Positions 53,380-63,325 of a stretch of 64,000 nt of DNA are shown in pieces; within the stretch, counting starts at the first letter, position 1; each line of letters opens with the position of its first letter. Location: assembly GCA_030765055.1 (NCBI GenBank), contig JAUKNK010000147.1:2820001-2884000 (forward strand). The letters run 5' to 3'. This DNA is from Mantis religiosa. Lineage: Eukaryota > Arthropoda > Insecta > Mantodea > Mantidae. The notes under the pieces were generated by a model. It worked only from the letters and a program-made list of their open reading frames with translations, made no database searches and was not told the origin of the DNA. Both the position numbers and the translations under genes were made by a program.

Positions 53380-53811
53380 TTAATACTGGAGTTGAGGTGA
53401 GAGCAGACATTTCACAGTTTTGCTAGTAATCTGATTTCTAATCATGCTTAGTTCCAGATCAAGTTTGTTACTAGACATTGCACTCATATTATCTATCTTA
53501 GCGTATAACGTGCTACTGAGTTCTGCAATCTGATTTTCTATCGTCCTATTAAGATCTGCATTCTGAATTTCTATTTTCTTACTCAAATCTGCATTTTCAC
53601 CTTCTATCTTATTATTTACGTCTTCTAACTTGCTACTGAGTTCTGCACTCTGATCTTTTAACTTGCTACTGAGTTCTGCTGTCATCTTCACTATCTGGTC
53701 TAAGGTACTTGCATCTGGTGATTCTCTAACATGTCCCTGACCCTGTGCAAGCACGTTTGCTTCATGCAACTGTACACTAAACTGATGGCGATGATCCATC
53801 CTATCTGGCAA
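53380..53811 (-). CDS. Coiled-coil protein, possible retroelement gag
   Basis: A 143-codon frame with repeated heptad-like units (TAELSSKLKDQSAELSSKLE, then ENADLSKKIEIQNADLNRTI), strongly suggesting a long coiled coil in the middle and C-terminal part. It starts about 130 bp downstream (minus strand) of a possible primer-binding site and LTR end, where gag of an LTR retrotransposon would be. There is no CCHC knuckle or protease in the frame. The frame ends without further retroelement coding. The gag call rests on position only. Confidence 0.4.
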   Translation of the reverse strand: MPDRMDHRHQFSVQLHEANVLAQGQGHVRESPDASTLDQIVKMTAELSSKLKDQSAELSSKLEDVNNKIEGENADLSKKIEIQNADLNRTIENQIAELSSTLYAKIDNMSAMSSNKLDLELSMIRNQITSKTVKCLLSPQLQY

Positions 53812-54330
53812 TTTACGTTGCTTCGGAGTCTCATATATTAAAGTATTTTAACTTGCAGTTGGTCGTCTTGATTCTCTAAGGATTTGTAAATAATAGTTGG
53901 AAGTTTCCTTTGCTAACAATTCGAAGCCCGGAAGTTGGGACGCCAAATTTGTGGCGTTTTTTCAGCTTAATCTCTCTCCATCTTAATCGAGCCACAAGTT
54001 CGAGAGCCAAATTTGTGGCGTTTCTTCCAGCTTAATCAGAGTGACAGAGATAAAATTTTATATGACTCCGATTTCGTAATATATTATGTAATTGTAGATC
54101 TGGATTACAATTCACTCGAACTTTCTTTCTTAATCAGTTACTGTAAATAACCACAACACATTGACAAATCCTTATTTTTATGTTAATATTTGTGGCGATA
54201 TAGCTCGTCCCGTTTCTCGATGATTCATCAGACCCCAAAGTTGAGAGCGATCTTTGTGACCATCTCTCTTAATCATTGCAGGTCGAATTGTCTCTTGATG
54301 ATTGAGCTTGATATATTATTTAATTTGATT
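53812..54330 (-). mobile_element. Possible LTR end and primer-binding site
   Basis: On the minus strand, CCACAAATT is followed by TGGCGTCCCAACTTCCGGGC (about 53,928-53,947), which resembles a tRNA primer-binding site directly after an LTR. Related 'CCAAATTTGTGGCG' sequence recurs at about 54,006-54,020. The far LTR boundary was not resolved. Confidence 0.4.
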
Positions 54331-54508
54331 GTGTAATCTAACGTCCACTCGTCACTATTACGAATTCCGAATAACACTTTTGAAGGTTATTAACTTTGCA
54401 TTGCAATTATATTCACCGCAACATATTTTTATCGTCATGTAGCCTGACTGAAGAACATATATCGATCTCAAGATTATTGATTTTCCGTAACTATCATTAC
54501 TCTTCTAT

Positions 54509-54587
54509 TAATTTTGTGATTGGCCGACGTACTGCTACGTCACTGCATTACGTAATACAATTATTACTTCGGCCAATCACAAAATTA
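54509..54587. repeat. Perfect 19-bp inverted repeat with CCAAT boxes
   Basis: TAATTTTGTGATTGGCCGA at 54,509-54,527 is exactly inverted at 54,569-54,587, with a 41-bp spacer. Each arm has an inverted CCAAT box; the spacer has TACGTCACTG, a CRE-like element. Confidence 0.9.
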
Positions 54588-55237
54588 CACATATATTTGT
54601 TTTTAATATTGTCATTACATGGTCTACTAAGTCATATCAGAAAACAATACTCATATAAAAAGTTCTAATTAAAAAATATCGATACACAGTTGAGTAGAGT
54701 TCAGTGGACAGCGCCAAGCGCAGGTTAGTTGTGATCAGTTGCGATTCAGTTCGACGGATCATTTGTGTTCCTGTCTGTATATTAATTGTAATGTTTGTGC
54801 TCCACTAAGTGATAAAGTGCGTCTAGCAGCTACTGGGTTCTTCAGCTTTAATATACATTCTTATCACAAAGTGTTACTCCTGGATGGCGTCACAAGATTT
54901 CATAGCACACTGATCAAGGACATCGGTATTGTGGATATCTGTAGAATAAACAAACTTTTTAGGTGGTCCCAAAGGTTCAGATCAATGAGCTGGTCCTCAC
55001 AGATTATCTGCTATGGGAGGTGAGAGCCAATGCACTTCCAATAACATGAGGTCAAAAGCCACATACTGTAGCAAGTATAGAAGAGTATAGTCCAGAAAAT
55101 CCCTACATATATTTTGCGAGAAAATAATATGGACCAAGAGATATATTAATCCTACTTCAAGGTTTTCAGCGCTCCAGCTGCCTCAAACGTAAACAGACCA
55201 TTGGCCGTTGTACATGATGGAGATGCTACAGTGCCCA
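54588..55237. other. Unassigned sequence, possible promoter/leader
   Basis: A plus-strand TATA-like CATATAAAAAGTT (about 54,651) is followed about 30-40 bp later by AGTTGAGTAGAGTTCAGTGG. This fits a TATA plus initiator arrangement with CCAAT and CRE-like motifs upstream. A 94-codon frame (54,739-55,023) has no recognised motif. It might be the U3/R part of a retroelement or a host promoter. Confidence 0.35.
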
Positions 55238-55437
55238 CCTCGGTAGCGTAGATAGTAGCGTGATGGTAGCGAGCTCCCGAGTTCGAATCTGGATCAGGGT
55301 GAGTTACCTGTGTAAAGATTTTTGCAGGGGTTTTCCTTTACTCTGAAAAACGAATGGACCCTGGACTCATTTCTGCATCATTTCACCCACTTCATTTATC
55401 ATCCGATATGAGTTAACGTTGGAGGATATAAATTACT
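55238..55437 (+). repeat. tRNA-derived SINE, family B
   Basis: Head CCTCGGTAGCGTAGATAGTA, B-box-like GAGTTCGAATCTGG, body GTTACCTGTGTAAAG, 3' end GTTAACGTTGGAGGATATAA. Confidence 0.85.
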
Positions 55438-55805
55438 TACACACGAAAGAAAAGATGCTGCAGCCACGTCTTGCGTACTGACGCCCGGAATATCCGCGGC
55501 AGTCTTCCTTTATTGTAGGTCATGAATCCTGTCTGGATGCCTTTGTTCAGGGGATGTATTTGTCCATTCCTTCGCCATCTCCTCTGGACTAATTATTCAA
55601 AACCTTTGAATGAGCTTACGAGTGTAACCTTCAAAGACAGAGAAATTACAACGGAAACAAATGACGGGACATTGGTTGCTAGCTGAGAAATTAAGTTTCA
55701 TTAATAACACAAATTACCTTCTCTACTGACTATACTTGGGAAATCTTATTCTTCTATTTTAAGTTAATATAGCTAAACACTCATTAGGAATTTTTTATAT
55801 TAGAC
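55438..55805. other. No recognisable gene or repeat
   Basis: Nothing supportable was seen. Confidence 0.4.
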
Positions 55806-55985
55806 TGGCCCCATTAGCTCAGCCGGAAGAGCATTGCTGCCGTGCTAGGGGTCCCTGGTTTGATTCCCAGTGATAGGGGTGGGGATTTTTCTCTGATCAA
55901 GAAAATTCCTCATCTTTCTCAGAGTCTGGAAGTATGAATCAGTGTGCGTGATATAATGATTAAAACCCAACGAATACGAGTTAAC
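55806..55985 (+). repeat. tRNA-derived SINE, family C
   Basis: GGCCCCATTAGCTCAGCCGG carries an A-box-like sequence, GGTTTGATTCCCAGTG a B-box-like sequence. The tRNA-like part can form acceptor-like pairing (GGCCCC at the start, GGGG at about 55,880 does not pair, so it is not a tRNA gene). A body with TCAGAGTCTGGAAGTATGAA follows, as in the copy at 63.2 kb. Confidence 0.75.
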
Positions 55986-56629
55986 ACCTTTGTTAACTTA
56001 ACTTCTTTAGCTTCGTTCACTTTTGGAACTTCGTTCCAAAGGAGAACGGCCGCCGATATGACCATTGCAGTTAAAGACAAAAGTAAATGGAACAATTAAA
56101 AACAAATACAATTCACTAAAGCGGCAGTCAAAAGTTTTAAAAACCTACTCGCTTTTGTTTTCTCTGCGTGGGCGGGAGAGTAGAAAACGAATTGTCACTT
56201 CCTGCTTGAGAAAAGATGTAATTGGAAACTCGAATCAGAAAGATGAATTATTTTGTCAAGGATTATAGGAAAGTGCCTTAAATTATGTGCTTTGCTTAGA
56301 TAAGCATTTTTGTAGTAAGATTTTGCTCAAATCTAAAGTTATCAGGCATCATACACTATAAAGAGGATTTCTGAGGATTTATCCCGGAGAGTTGAAGATA
56401 CACATTTCAGTTTCATGAAATTATGTTAATATCCGTGTTTTAATCAAAACCATCACAACCGTTTTTGTGAAAAACAACATCGTCGAACATTTTGCCACGC
56501 ACAGGGCAATCTGAGGTGTCGCAATTCTCTTGAATGCCTTTCTCTCTCACCCGAATTTTTGCTTCTGAGTAGGTTGATCATACAGAGAGACACTCACACA
56601 TGAACAACCATATTTAAACTTTAAAATTC
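55986..56629. other. No recognisable gene or repeat
   Basis: Nothing supportable was seen. Confidence 0.4.
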
Positions 56630-56900
56630 GTAAGTTTTCATGGCCGGTGTCAGTATAATATAAAGTATTAACCGGACGTTTGGGCCGCGGTCTACTGGGC
56701 CCCTTCTTCATCTTCCCAGACGTTTCGTCTGCGGCTGCGGCAGACATCTTCAGTGGCGTGCGATCGAATTGTCGTGGCGGAAGTCTCAACAGCAACTTAT
56801 TTTTAAACTTTATTTTGGTGGGGGAAAATTCAGCGAGTCTCAAAACATCATTTCCGCTATGGAATTTTAGGGTAGAATACTGTCTACCCTCCACAAGAAG
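56630..56900 (-). mobile_element. Penelope-like 3' region with hammerhead-like motif
   Basis: The minus strand carries CGCCACTGAAGATG, a perfect 6-bp stem GTCTGC/GCAGAC, then GAAACGTC, followed by GACCGCGGCCCAAACGTCCG and GACACCGGCCATGAAAACTT. I associate this layout with 3' non-coding parts of Penelope-like elements. The 115-codon open frame across it is probably chance. No RT or endonuclease is attached. Confidence 0.45.
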
Positions 56901-56993
56901 GCAAGATACGAATGAAGAGAGAGCGGGTTCTGATCAGTTTATCTGCTCTGTTAGTCATTCATTTTATTAGGACACGAGGGCATGAGAATGCAT

Positions 56994-57219
56994 GCCCGCC
57001 TCGGTAGCGTGGTGGCAGCGTGTCTACCTCACGTTCAAGAGGTCCCGAGCTCGAATCTCGGTCAGGGAGAGTTACCTAGTTAAGAATTTTCCGGGGGTTT
57101 CCCTTATCCTTCAAGACGAATGTCGGGTAACTCTAAGATCTATGGATCCTGGACTCATTTGAGCACCATTTCACCCATTCCATTCATCGTCCGATATATC
57201 TTAAGGTTGGAGGACGTAA

Positions 57220-57222
<3 letters not shown>
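56994..57222 (+). repeat. tRNA-derived SINE, family B (best copy)
   Basis: GCCCGCCTCGGTAGCGTGGT head, TTCAAGAGGTCCCGAGCTCGA and ATCTCGGTCAGGGAGAGTTA follow, then a complete 3' body to GTTGGAGGACGTAAATTAC. The (AC)n array starts at the last bases of the SINE. Confidence 0.9.

Positions 57223-57292
<70 letters not shown>
57223..57292 (+). repeat. (AC)35 microsatellite
   Basis: 70 bp of perfect AC dinucleotides directly at the 3' end of a SINE-B copy; it creates Thr/His and Val/Cys open frames that are not genes. Confidence 0.98.
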
Positions 57293-57293
<1 letters not shown>

Positions 57294-58583
57294 AACGTGA
57301 GATTGCATTTGAGTCACCCTTTCTGCCACATTTAATGTTTGTTGCAGTAACTGTAGTTATAGCTATTTTGCGTGAGAGAGTTATTTGGCAACATTTGTGT
57401 ATTTTAAACGAATCCAGCATCCCTGTCATACTCGAAAGGCGAGCATAAACACCGTAGGAACAGCAAAAGTGATTAAGCTGCACACTCCTCTAGCTTGCCT
57501 TCTTGTGCTGGGCAGACAGTACAATACTACTTACCATACTTAGGGGTAGTGATATTTAGCATTTTGAAATCAGAAATTCAGCATTTTGAGTTCTACATTT
57601 AGCATTTTATAGCATTTAAAAAGTGTAATTTGCGTTAATTTTTTTAAATGATGAATGTTAGCATTATTTACATGAGATCTAGAACACATTTGTGGAGTGT
57701 TATTAATGACAGCGAGTTAAAAGTGCATAAAGTGTCAATTTATTTTACGTTAATATAGGTTAAACCAATACACAGAAATATAGAACAAGTTGATATAGAA
57801 TAAAGCATACTGCATAACACAAAATAGACAAATGTATACTGATGTAAAATTAGCACAATAAAAAGGAAATGCAGAAAATTAGTCTATCACTTACTGACGG
57901 GGCGCATTGGATAGAATGAATGAAAGTTGCGCGTAAAACCGAACAGAACTATGAAAATTGGAAATTTGGCAACTGAGACCTGCAACTGGAATTAACATGT
58001 GTTTATCACTTCATTAAAATTAGGATTGCTATTGGCTTTCGGAGACAAAGATTGAAATTTTCCGTTAATTGGGTTATGAACATAGATTTATGATAGTCAT
58101 TAGGCATTATAAGGAGGGTCTCTTTTGTAAAACAACTGAACTCGCTTCAGTAGCAAACATACCTCATATGGGCAATGGTGGAACAATGGGCTAATTTAGT
58201 GGGAAGGGTTGCTTTATACATTCCAGAAGAGTGGTCACCTACTTTATAACTTTCTAAACATGTAAAGGTTTCACAGATTCTTCAGTTAAAGGTTCCAGAA
58301 GAAAGAGCATCGGGGGAAAATAATGACTTGGAGGAATCGTCCATTTCATATTTATATCGCATTTTGAGTCAATTTCGCACGTTATTGCGCTATATCGCAT
58401 TTGCGAAAAATTATCACTCTTAACTATACTGTATTATGGCCACTTGGAGGTTATTTGTATCCAAACATGGATAATTTTTACCAATATTAAAATATGGATA
58501 TATAGAAAATTAAACATTATCAGAAATTGAAATTCAGTATTTTTACTGTATAAGGATGTGTGAATTTAACTACTGTATAATAT
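57293..58583. other. No recognisable gene or repeat
   Basis: AT-rich. The run TTTAGCATTTTGAAATCAGA and ATTTAGCATTTTATAGCATTT near 57,556-57,620 is locally repetitive. No coding motif. Confidence 0.45.
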
Positions 58584-59119
58584 TGTGACTTTGTGGGTTC
58601 GTAGAATTAAAAGGCCGAGTTGCAGAAATTAAAAATCTCCTTTATTTTCGTAGAAATACTCTGATAGATTACAGCAGCATTACGTTACGTACACCAGTCT
58701 GTCAACCAAGGTCGATGACAATAACAAACAGTGACAGCAGATTACATCACTAGCTCTCATTACAATAACACTTCCAGCTGTCTGTCGTTCATAACACTGT
58801 TTCACATCTCACTGTTTTTACAACTAACTTTGCGAGCCGTCACGTCCTTAATTACCTAATTCGTAACTCTAGATTGTTCTACAATAAGCCAGAACCCGAA
58901 AAATCTCTATCAGTCCAGAAATTTCCGGAAGAATAATGAAACCAAAGTAACTTAATCTATGCCGGCGAGTCCATTACCTCAGTTATGTTGCTTGCCGGCG
59001 CTTGTTTACAATAGCCGCGCTATCATTAACTGCTTAGCAAGGCTCATTACTACCATGAAACTTTATCCGCCGACTGTTTTCTTATTTGTGCCGAAAATTT
59101 TATGCCTGTTGCCGTGACA
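58584..59119 (+). mobile_element. Solo LTR with ATAT target duplication
   Basis: 536 bp, starting TGTGACTTTGTGGGTTCGTA and ending GTTGCCGTGACA, flanked by ATAT (58,580-58,583 and 59,120-59,123). It is the clearest member of the family and serves as reference for the copies at 6.6, 7.8, 26.8, 29.5 and 50.5 kb. Confidence 0.85.
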
Positions 59120-59123
59120 ATAT

Positions 59124-60639
59124 TTAAATTACGTTCACATAGATCTATGCAAAAGGGGCATAAATCACACCGTGTGTCCTGATAAAAATATTGCACCCTA
59201 TAATTCAGGTGCACTTTACTTGTAGGAATTTAAAGCTACATGCACCAAGTTTTATCCTAAATAACCTCAGAGACAGTTTTATGATATCGGCTAAATGAAA
59301 ATCACATATAGTTTATACTATGTGCATGAAAAATTAAATAGATTTTATTAAAAAAATATATATATAATATTTTCAAGGACTGAATATTTGTTTCCATCCA
59401 TTTTACAAATCACATGAATATAAATGTTAGCCGAATGTGTTCAAGGAACATTGACAAATAACCACTACAAATTTTGTGTCAAAATCTTTTATAGATTTTG
59501 AGAAACATGAACCTAAAATATGAAAATTCAAGGTTTTGGGAAAACATGATCAAAGATTATGCACCATTCTTAGGAAGTGGGAGTATCATTACGCCGCCAT
59601 GTTTAAATGGACGAATTAAAGGACTTTAATACCACCTGACAACCTATGTTATATATAATTTTAAAGCTGAAGAATCATATAAGTTGTAACATTAAAAACA
59701 AAAAATTGATTTTTTGAAACCTATCGACCTCCCAGTCCCCTTAAGTACACGGTCATTTGGTGATTTTTCTGCTTTGGTTTTAGGAACCGGACCCCAAAGT
59801 TTGTTAACTGATACCGAACCTATGGCTTTATTTACTAAGGCGTTCTACATTGTACCTAGTCCAACATTTTCAAACAAAGTAATTTCATTCAGGCGGGTGA
59901 TAAATCTACAAGACTAAAATATAACTAATAAGGGAATGGAATAAGACAGCGAAAATCCACTAGGCTAATTATTTGAGCATAACTCTATACGAATGTTTAG
60001 AACAGAACATAATTAGGAAGAAGATAATTACTGACGCACACACATACAAATATTACGAAATTCAGTTAGACAAAGACCATCAGCATAAAACATTACCAAG
60101 GACTGTGCTTGATAGGGCACGACACTGAAATGACACGTATCAAGGTTGAGCTTCCTGAGTCTCCAATCAATAATAATTCCTAAACGAGCAATCAATAGCG
60201 AATAAGGATTTAGAAAGGTCAAAGAGGAGATTGATTATAGAATGAAAAACCGCCCTAAAGGGCAAGGATGTCTTTATCTTTAGCAAGGTTAGAACTGTAC
60301 AGCTCATCCACTACACTACACTAACATATATTTTGCAACTTCTTTATTTACATATAACCTGTAATCAAAATATTGCTATTTTCAATACATTCTTAATTAC
60401 CATATCGCTTCTGTACATTCTCCAAAATTTACGGTTTCTTTGTGCCTTCCCTAACTTGTATTTAGTCTAAATAGAGGCAATAATGTATTAAACCCACAAA
60501 ACTCTATATTGAAATTTAATCCGAAAAACATTACTTGAGGTCCCTGTGTGCAAAATAGCATTTTTATAAAATGACTTGAGTGCAGGAAAAGTGAGTAGCA
60601 AAACAGTGGTTAAATATCATTGGTCAACGAGCCTGTAAA
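59124..60639. other. Unassigned; one-sided TTAAGGGG terminus
   Basis: Minus-strand TTAAGGGGACTGGGAGGTCG at about 59,725-59,744 and the following TTTCAAAAAATCAATTTTTT look like the end of a TTAA-type non-autonomous transposon, but the opposite end was not found. The rest has no recognised motif. Confidence 0.35.
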
Positions 60640-62480
60640 ATGAAAACTTGGTTGTCTTGCCGGCGGACAAGGATAATGCCACCGTAGTCCTCTCCACTGT
60701 CCAATACTTAGAGAAAATGAAGCAGCTCTTATATGAACCGGCCTACAGGATTATCGATAAGAATCCTACCTCTTCCATCAAACGTCGGACTGTACAACTT
60801 ATTAAAAGTTCCTGCCTTACTTCAGACATTAAGAAGGCGCTATCACCGTCGGGTTCGAGGCCTCCTAAAATTATGGACTTCCGAAGATCCACAAACCGGA
60901 CGTACCTTTACGCCCCATTGTGGACGCCAGGAGCAGCCCTACGCTGGTACGTCACTTGGCTGATGTATTAAAACCTCTGGTAGGTGATTGTCCACATCAT
61001 GTGAGTAATTCCACACTGTTTGTACATACACTTAGGAACATTACCATTGGCCCTTCTGATCTTCTTGTCAGCTTCGACGTGGTTTGTCTATTTACAAGAG
61101 TACCAGTACCAGAAGCCATCCAACTTCTGAAGGAGCATTTTAAAGCTGATATCATAGAGCTCTTCCGACATACGCTGACTTCCAATTTCTTCTTGTTTAG
61201 TGGTACTTTCTTTGAACAAGTAGACAGAGTAGCAATGTGCTCCCATTTGTCACCAGCTACAGCAAATTTCTATTTGGAACTCCTAGAATATGAAATACTT
61301 GCCACAGTTCCATTTAAACCATCTCATTTCTATAGATACCTGGACGACACTTTTGTAATTTGTTCACATGGATCAGACACTTTGCCTAGCTTTCTTGCGC
61401 ATCTCAACAGTCTTCGACCTCAAATACGGTTTATCATGGAAGTGGAGAAGAATGGAACTCTTCCATTCCTGGAAATTCTTGTTCAAAAGGAAAAGCTACG
61501 GTACACTGGGGCATGCTTTATACCGCAAGCCTACACACACAGATCTTTATCTGAACGCTCAAAGTTTCCATCATAAGTCTCAACGACTGGGAGTTCCCAA
61601 TACAGTGGCCCACAGAGCTTTGTCTATCTCTGATCCCAGCCACTTAAAACAAGAATTACATTACCTGAGACTCACTTTCCGTCAAAACGGCTACTTCGAA
61701 TATGACTTTGAAGTCTCGATCACCAAAGCTAGGAAAGGGAAACCTGTAATACCGCAAGCGTCAGATAAGCCTGCCGCTACAGCCTGCATCCCGTTTACCG
61801 GCAATCTGTCCGGCAGAATCGGCAGAATTCTCGCCAAATACAACATCAGGACCATCCAAAAGCCACCTCTGAAGATTAAACATCTGTTGAGACCAGTGAA
61901 AGACAAACTGCACTTCCAAGATCCGGGAGTGTACCGCATTCCCTGTGAATGTGGGACACGGTATATAGGATAAACCGGAAGAACCATCGCTACTAGAATA
62001 ATCGAATATGAACGGAGCATTCGTTTAATACAAACTGAGAAGTCTGGGCTGACAGAGCATTGTTTTGATAACGACCATAGAACCAATTTTCGGGAGAAGA
62101 CCATCTTGGCAAAATGCAACAGTTACTGGGAGCGGAGAATTAAGGAGGCTTTGGCGACTTCCTCTGAAAAGAGCACGCTTAAACTTGATGCTGGATTTCA
62201 GTTCAGCTTCACTTTGAAATGGGTCTTAAAATGGAAATCCATCGAATTAATAAGCAAAGATCAGTACAGCTTGATAATCAAGTTAAGTAGTTACGACTTT
62301 GACGTTTCTATACTCACGCCATCTCCTGACCTGACCTTTAATGTACTGAAAACCGTCTTTTCTTCAGTAATGCGAATTATGATAGTGTTTTGTCTTTGTT
62401 TGTAGTTGTGTTATATCCAGTATTTCATTTTGTGGTTATAAAGTTGCATAAGTATCCTGATGATAAGAGGGATGTACACG
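60640..62480 (+). pseudogene. Penelope-like element: RT and GIY-YIG endonuclease
   Basis: Encodes most of a Penelope-like polyprotein: NLVVLPADKDNATVVLST, then after a frameshift near 60,880 VPLRPIVDARSSPTL, the RT blocks LLVSFDVVCLFTRVPVPEAI and HFYRYLDDTFVICSHG (catalytic YLDD, about 61,330), and LPFLEILVQ. A second shift near 61,500 restores the first frame: YRKPTHTDLYLNAQSFHHKS and the connecting region. The GIY-YIG domain follows, GVYRIPCECGTRYIG, where the next codon is TAA (61,971-61,973), then TGRTIATRIIEYERSIRL. In active copies that codon is expected to be Gln. Sequence similarity continues to about 62,200, then a 3' untranslated part. The N-terminus is missing. Neither enzyme is translatable in one frame. 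Confidence 0.9.
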
Positions 62481-63123
62481 TTGATATCTAATCATCTTTT
62501 CACCTGGCTGGCTGCCTGAGAAGAAAGTGAGCGTATTCGCCGCCAGGAAACTTCAGGTCTTATTTTCATAAATTGTTGTTCGTGAAACACACTGTTGAAA
62601 ATTGTCTAAGTTGGTAGCAGGTGTTTTAGTTGCCCGATGTTTCCCTTGAGATCTAAATATGGAAACTTCTCCTAATTTGGAAAACTTTTTGCCTTCTTTA
62701 ACAATGTTCGTCACAGAATGTCTTTAATTGACATCTGTTTGAGAAAGGAATACACATTAACAGAAATATTTATAGTCTATTTATGTAAAATCTTATGAGT
62801 TGTTCCGCAGTTACGACTAGGCGCACCAGTAGTAGACAAAGCGCAATATTTACTAACTTTGTAAAGCATGTGTGTGTTCTTAAAAAACACAACTTTAGTG
62901 ATTGCAGGTTACAAAATGCAACTGCAACATAAGCACGTGTGTGCCTTTCTTCACTGACAGTTAACAATTCATTTCTTTCTAGTCAGGCGGCCTATCTCTC
63001 CATTTTTTATGTGTTCCATTTATACCCCGCCATTAACTCCAATGGTCATATCGGCGGTCGTTTTTCTTCGGAAAATGTCGAAGGTGTTAACTGGTATTCG
63101 TTAGGTTTTTGAACCATTAGATC
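62481..63123. other. No recognisable gene or repeat
   Basis: Nothing supportable was seen. Confidence 0.4.
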
Positions 63124-63125
63124 AC

Positions 63126-63158
<33 letters not shown>

Positions 63159-63178
63159 AACACACACACACACACACA
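63124..63178 (+). repeat. (CA)n microsatellite with CAAA interruptions
   Basis: 55 bp of CA repeats broken twice by an extra A; lies directly at the 3' end of the SINE-C copy. Confidence 0.97.
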
Positions 63179-63325
63179 TTCGCACTCTCGTTTATACTTC
63201 CACACTCTTGAGAAGATGAATTAATTTGGTCAGAGAAAAAACTCCTACTCCCACCGCCGGGAATCAAACCCAGGACTCCTAGCACGGCAGGCAGGCTCTC
63301 TACGGATTGAGCCACGGGGCCAGCC
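63179..63325 (-). repeat. tRNA-derived SINE, family C
   Basis: Minus strand: GGCTGGCCCCGTGGCTCAAT (A-box-like), GTGCTAGGAGTCCTGGGTTT, GATTCCCGGCGGTGGGAGTA (B-box-like), then TTTTTTCTCTGACCAAATTA and AAGAGTGTGGAAGTATAAAC. Better preserved than the 55.8 kb copy. Confidence 0.8.

Noticed and set aside
55806..55880. Possible tRNA gene with GATTCCC B box
   Set aside because: No closed acceptor stem, and the body matches another copy at 63.2 kb; SINE family C.
57120..57483. Open frames with poly-(Thr-His) or poly-(Val-Cys)
   Set aside because: Produced by the (AC)n microsatellite at the end of a SINE-B copy.
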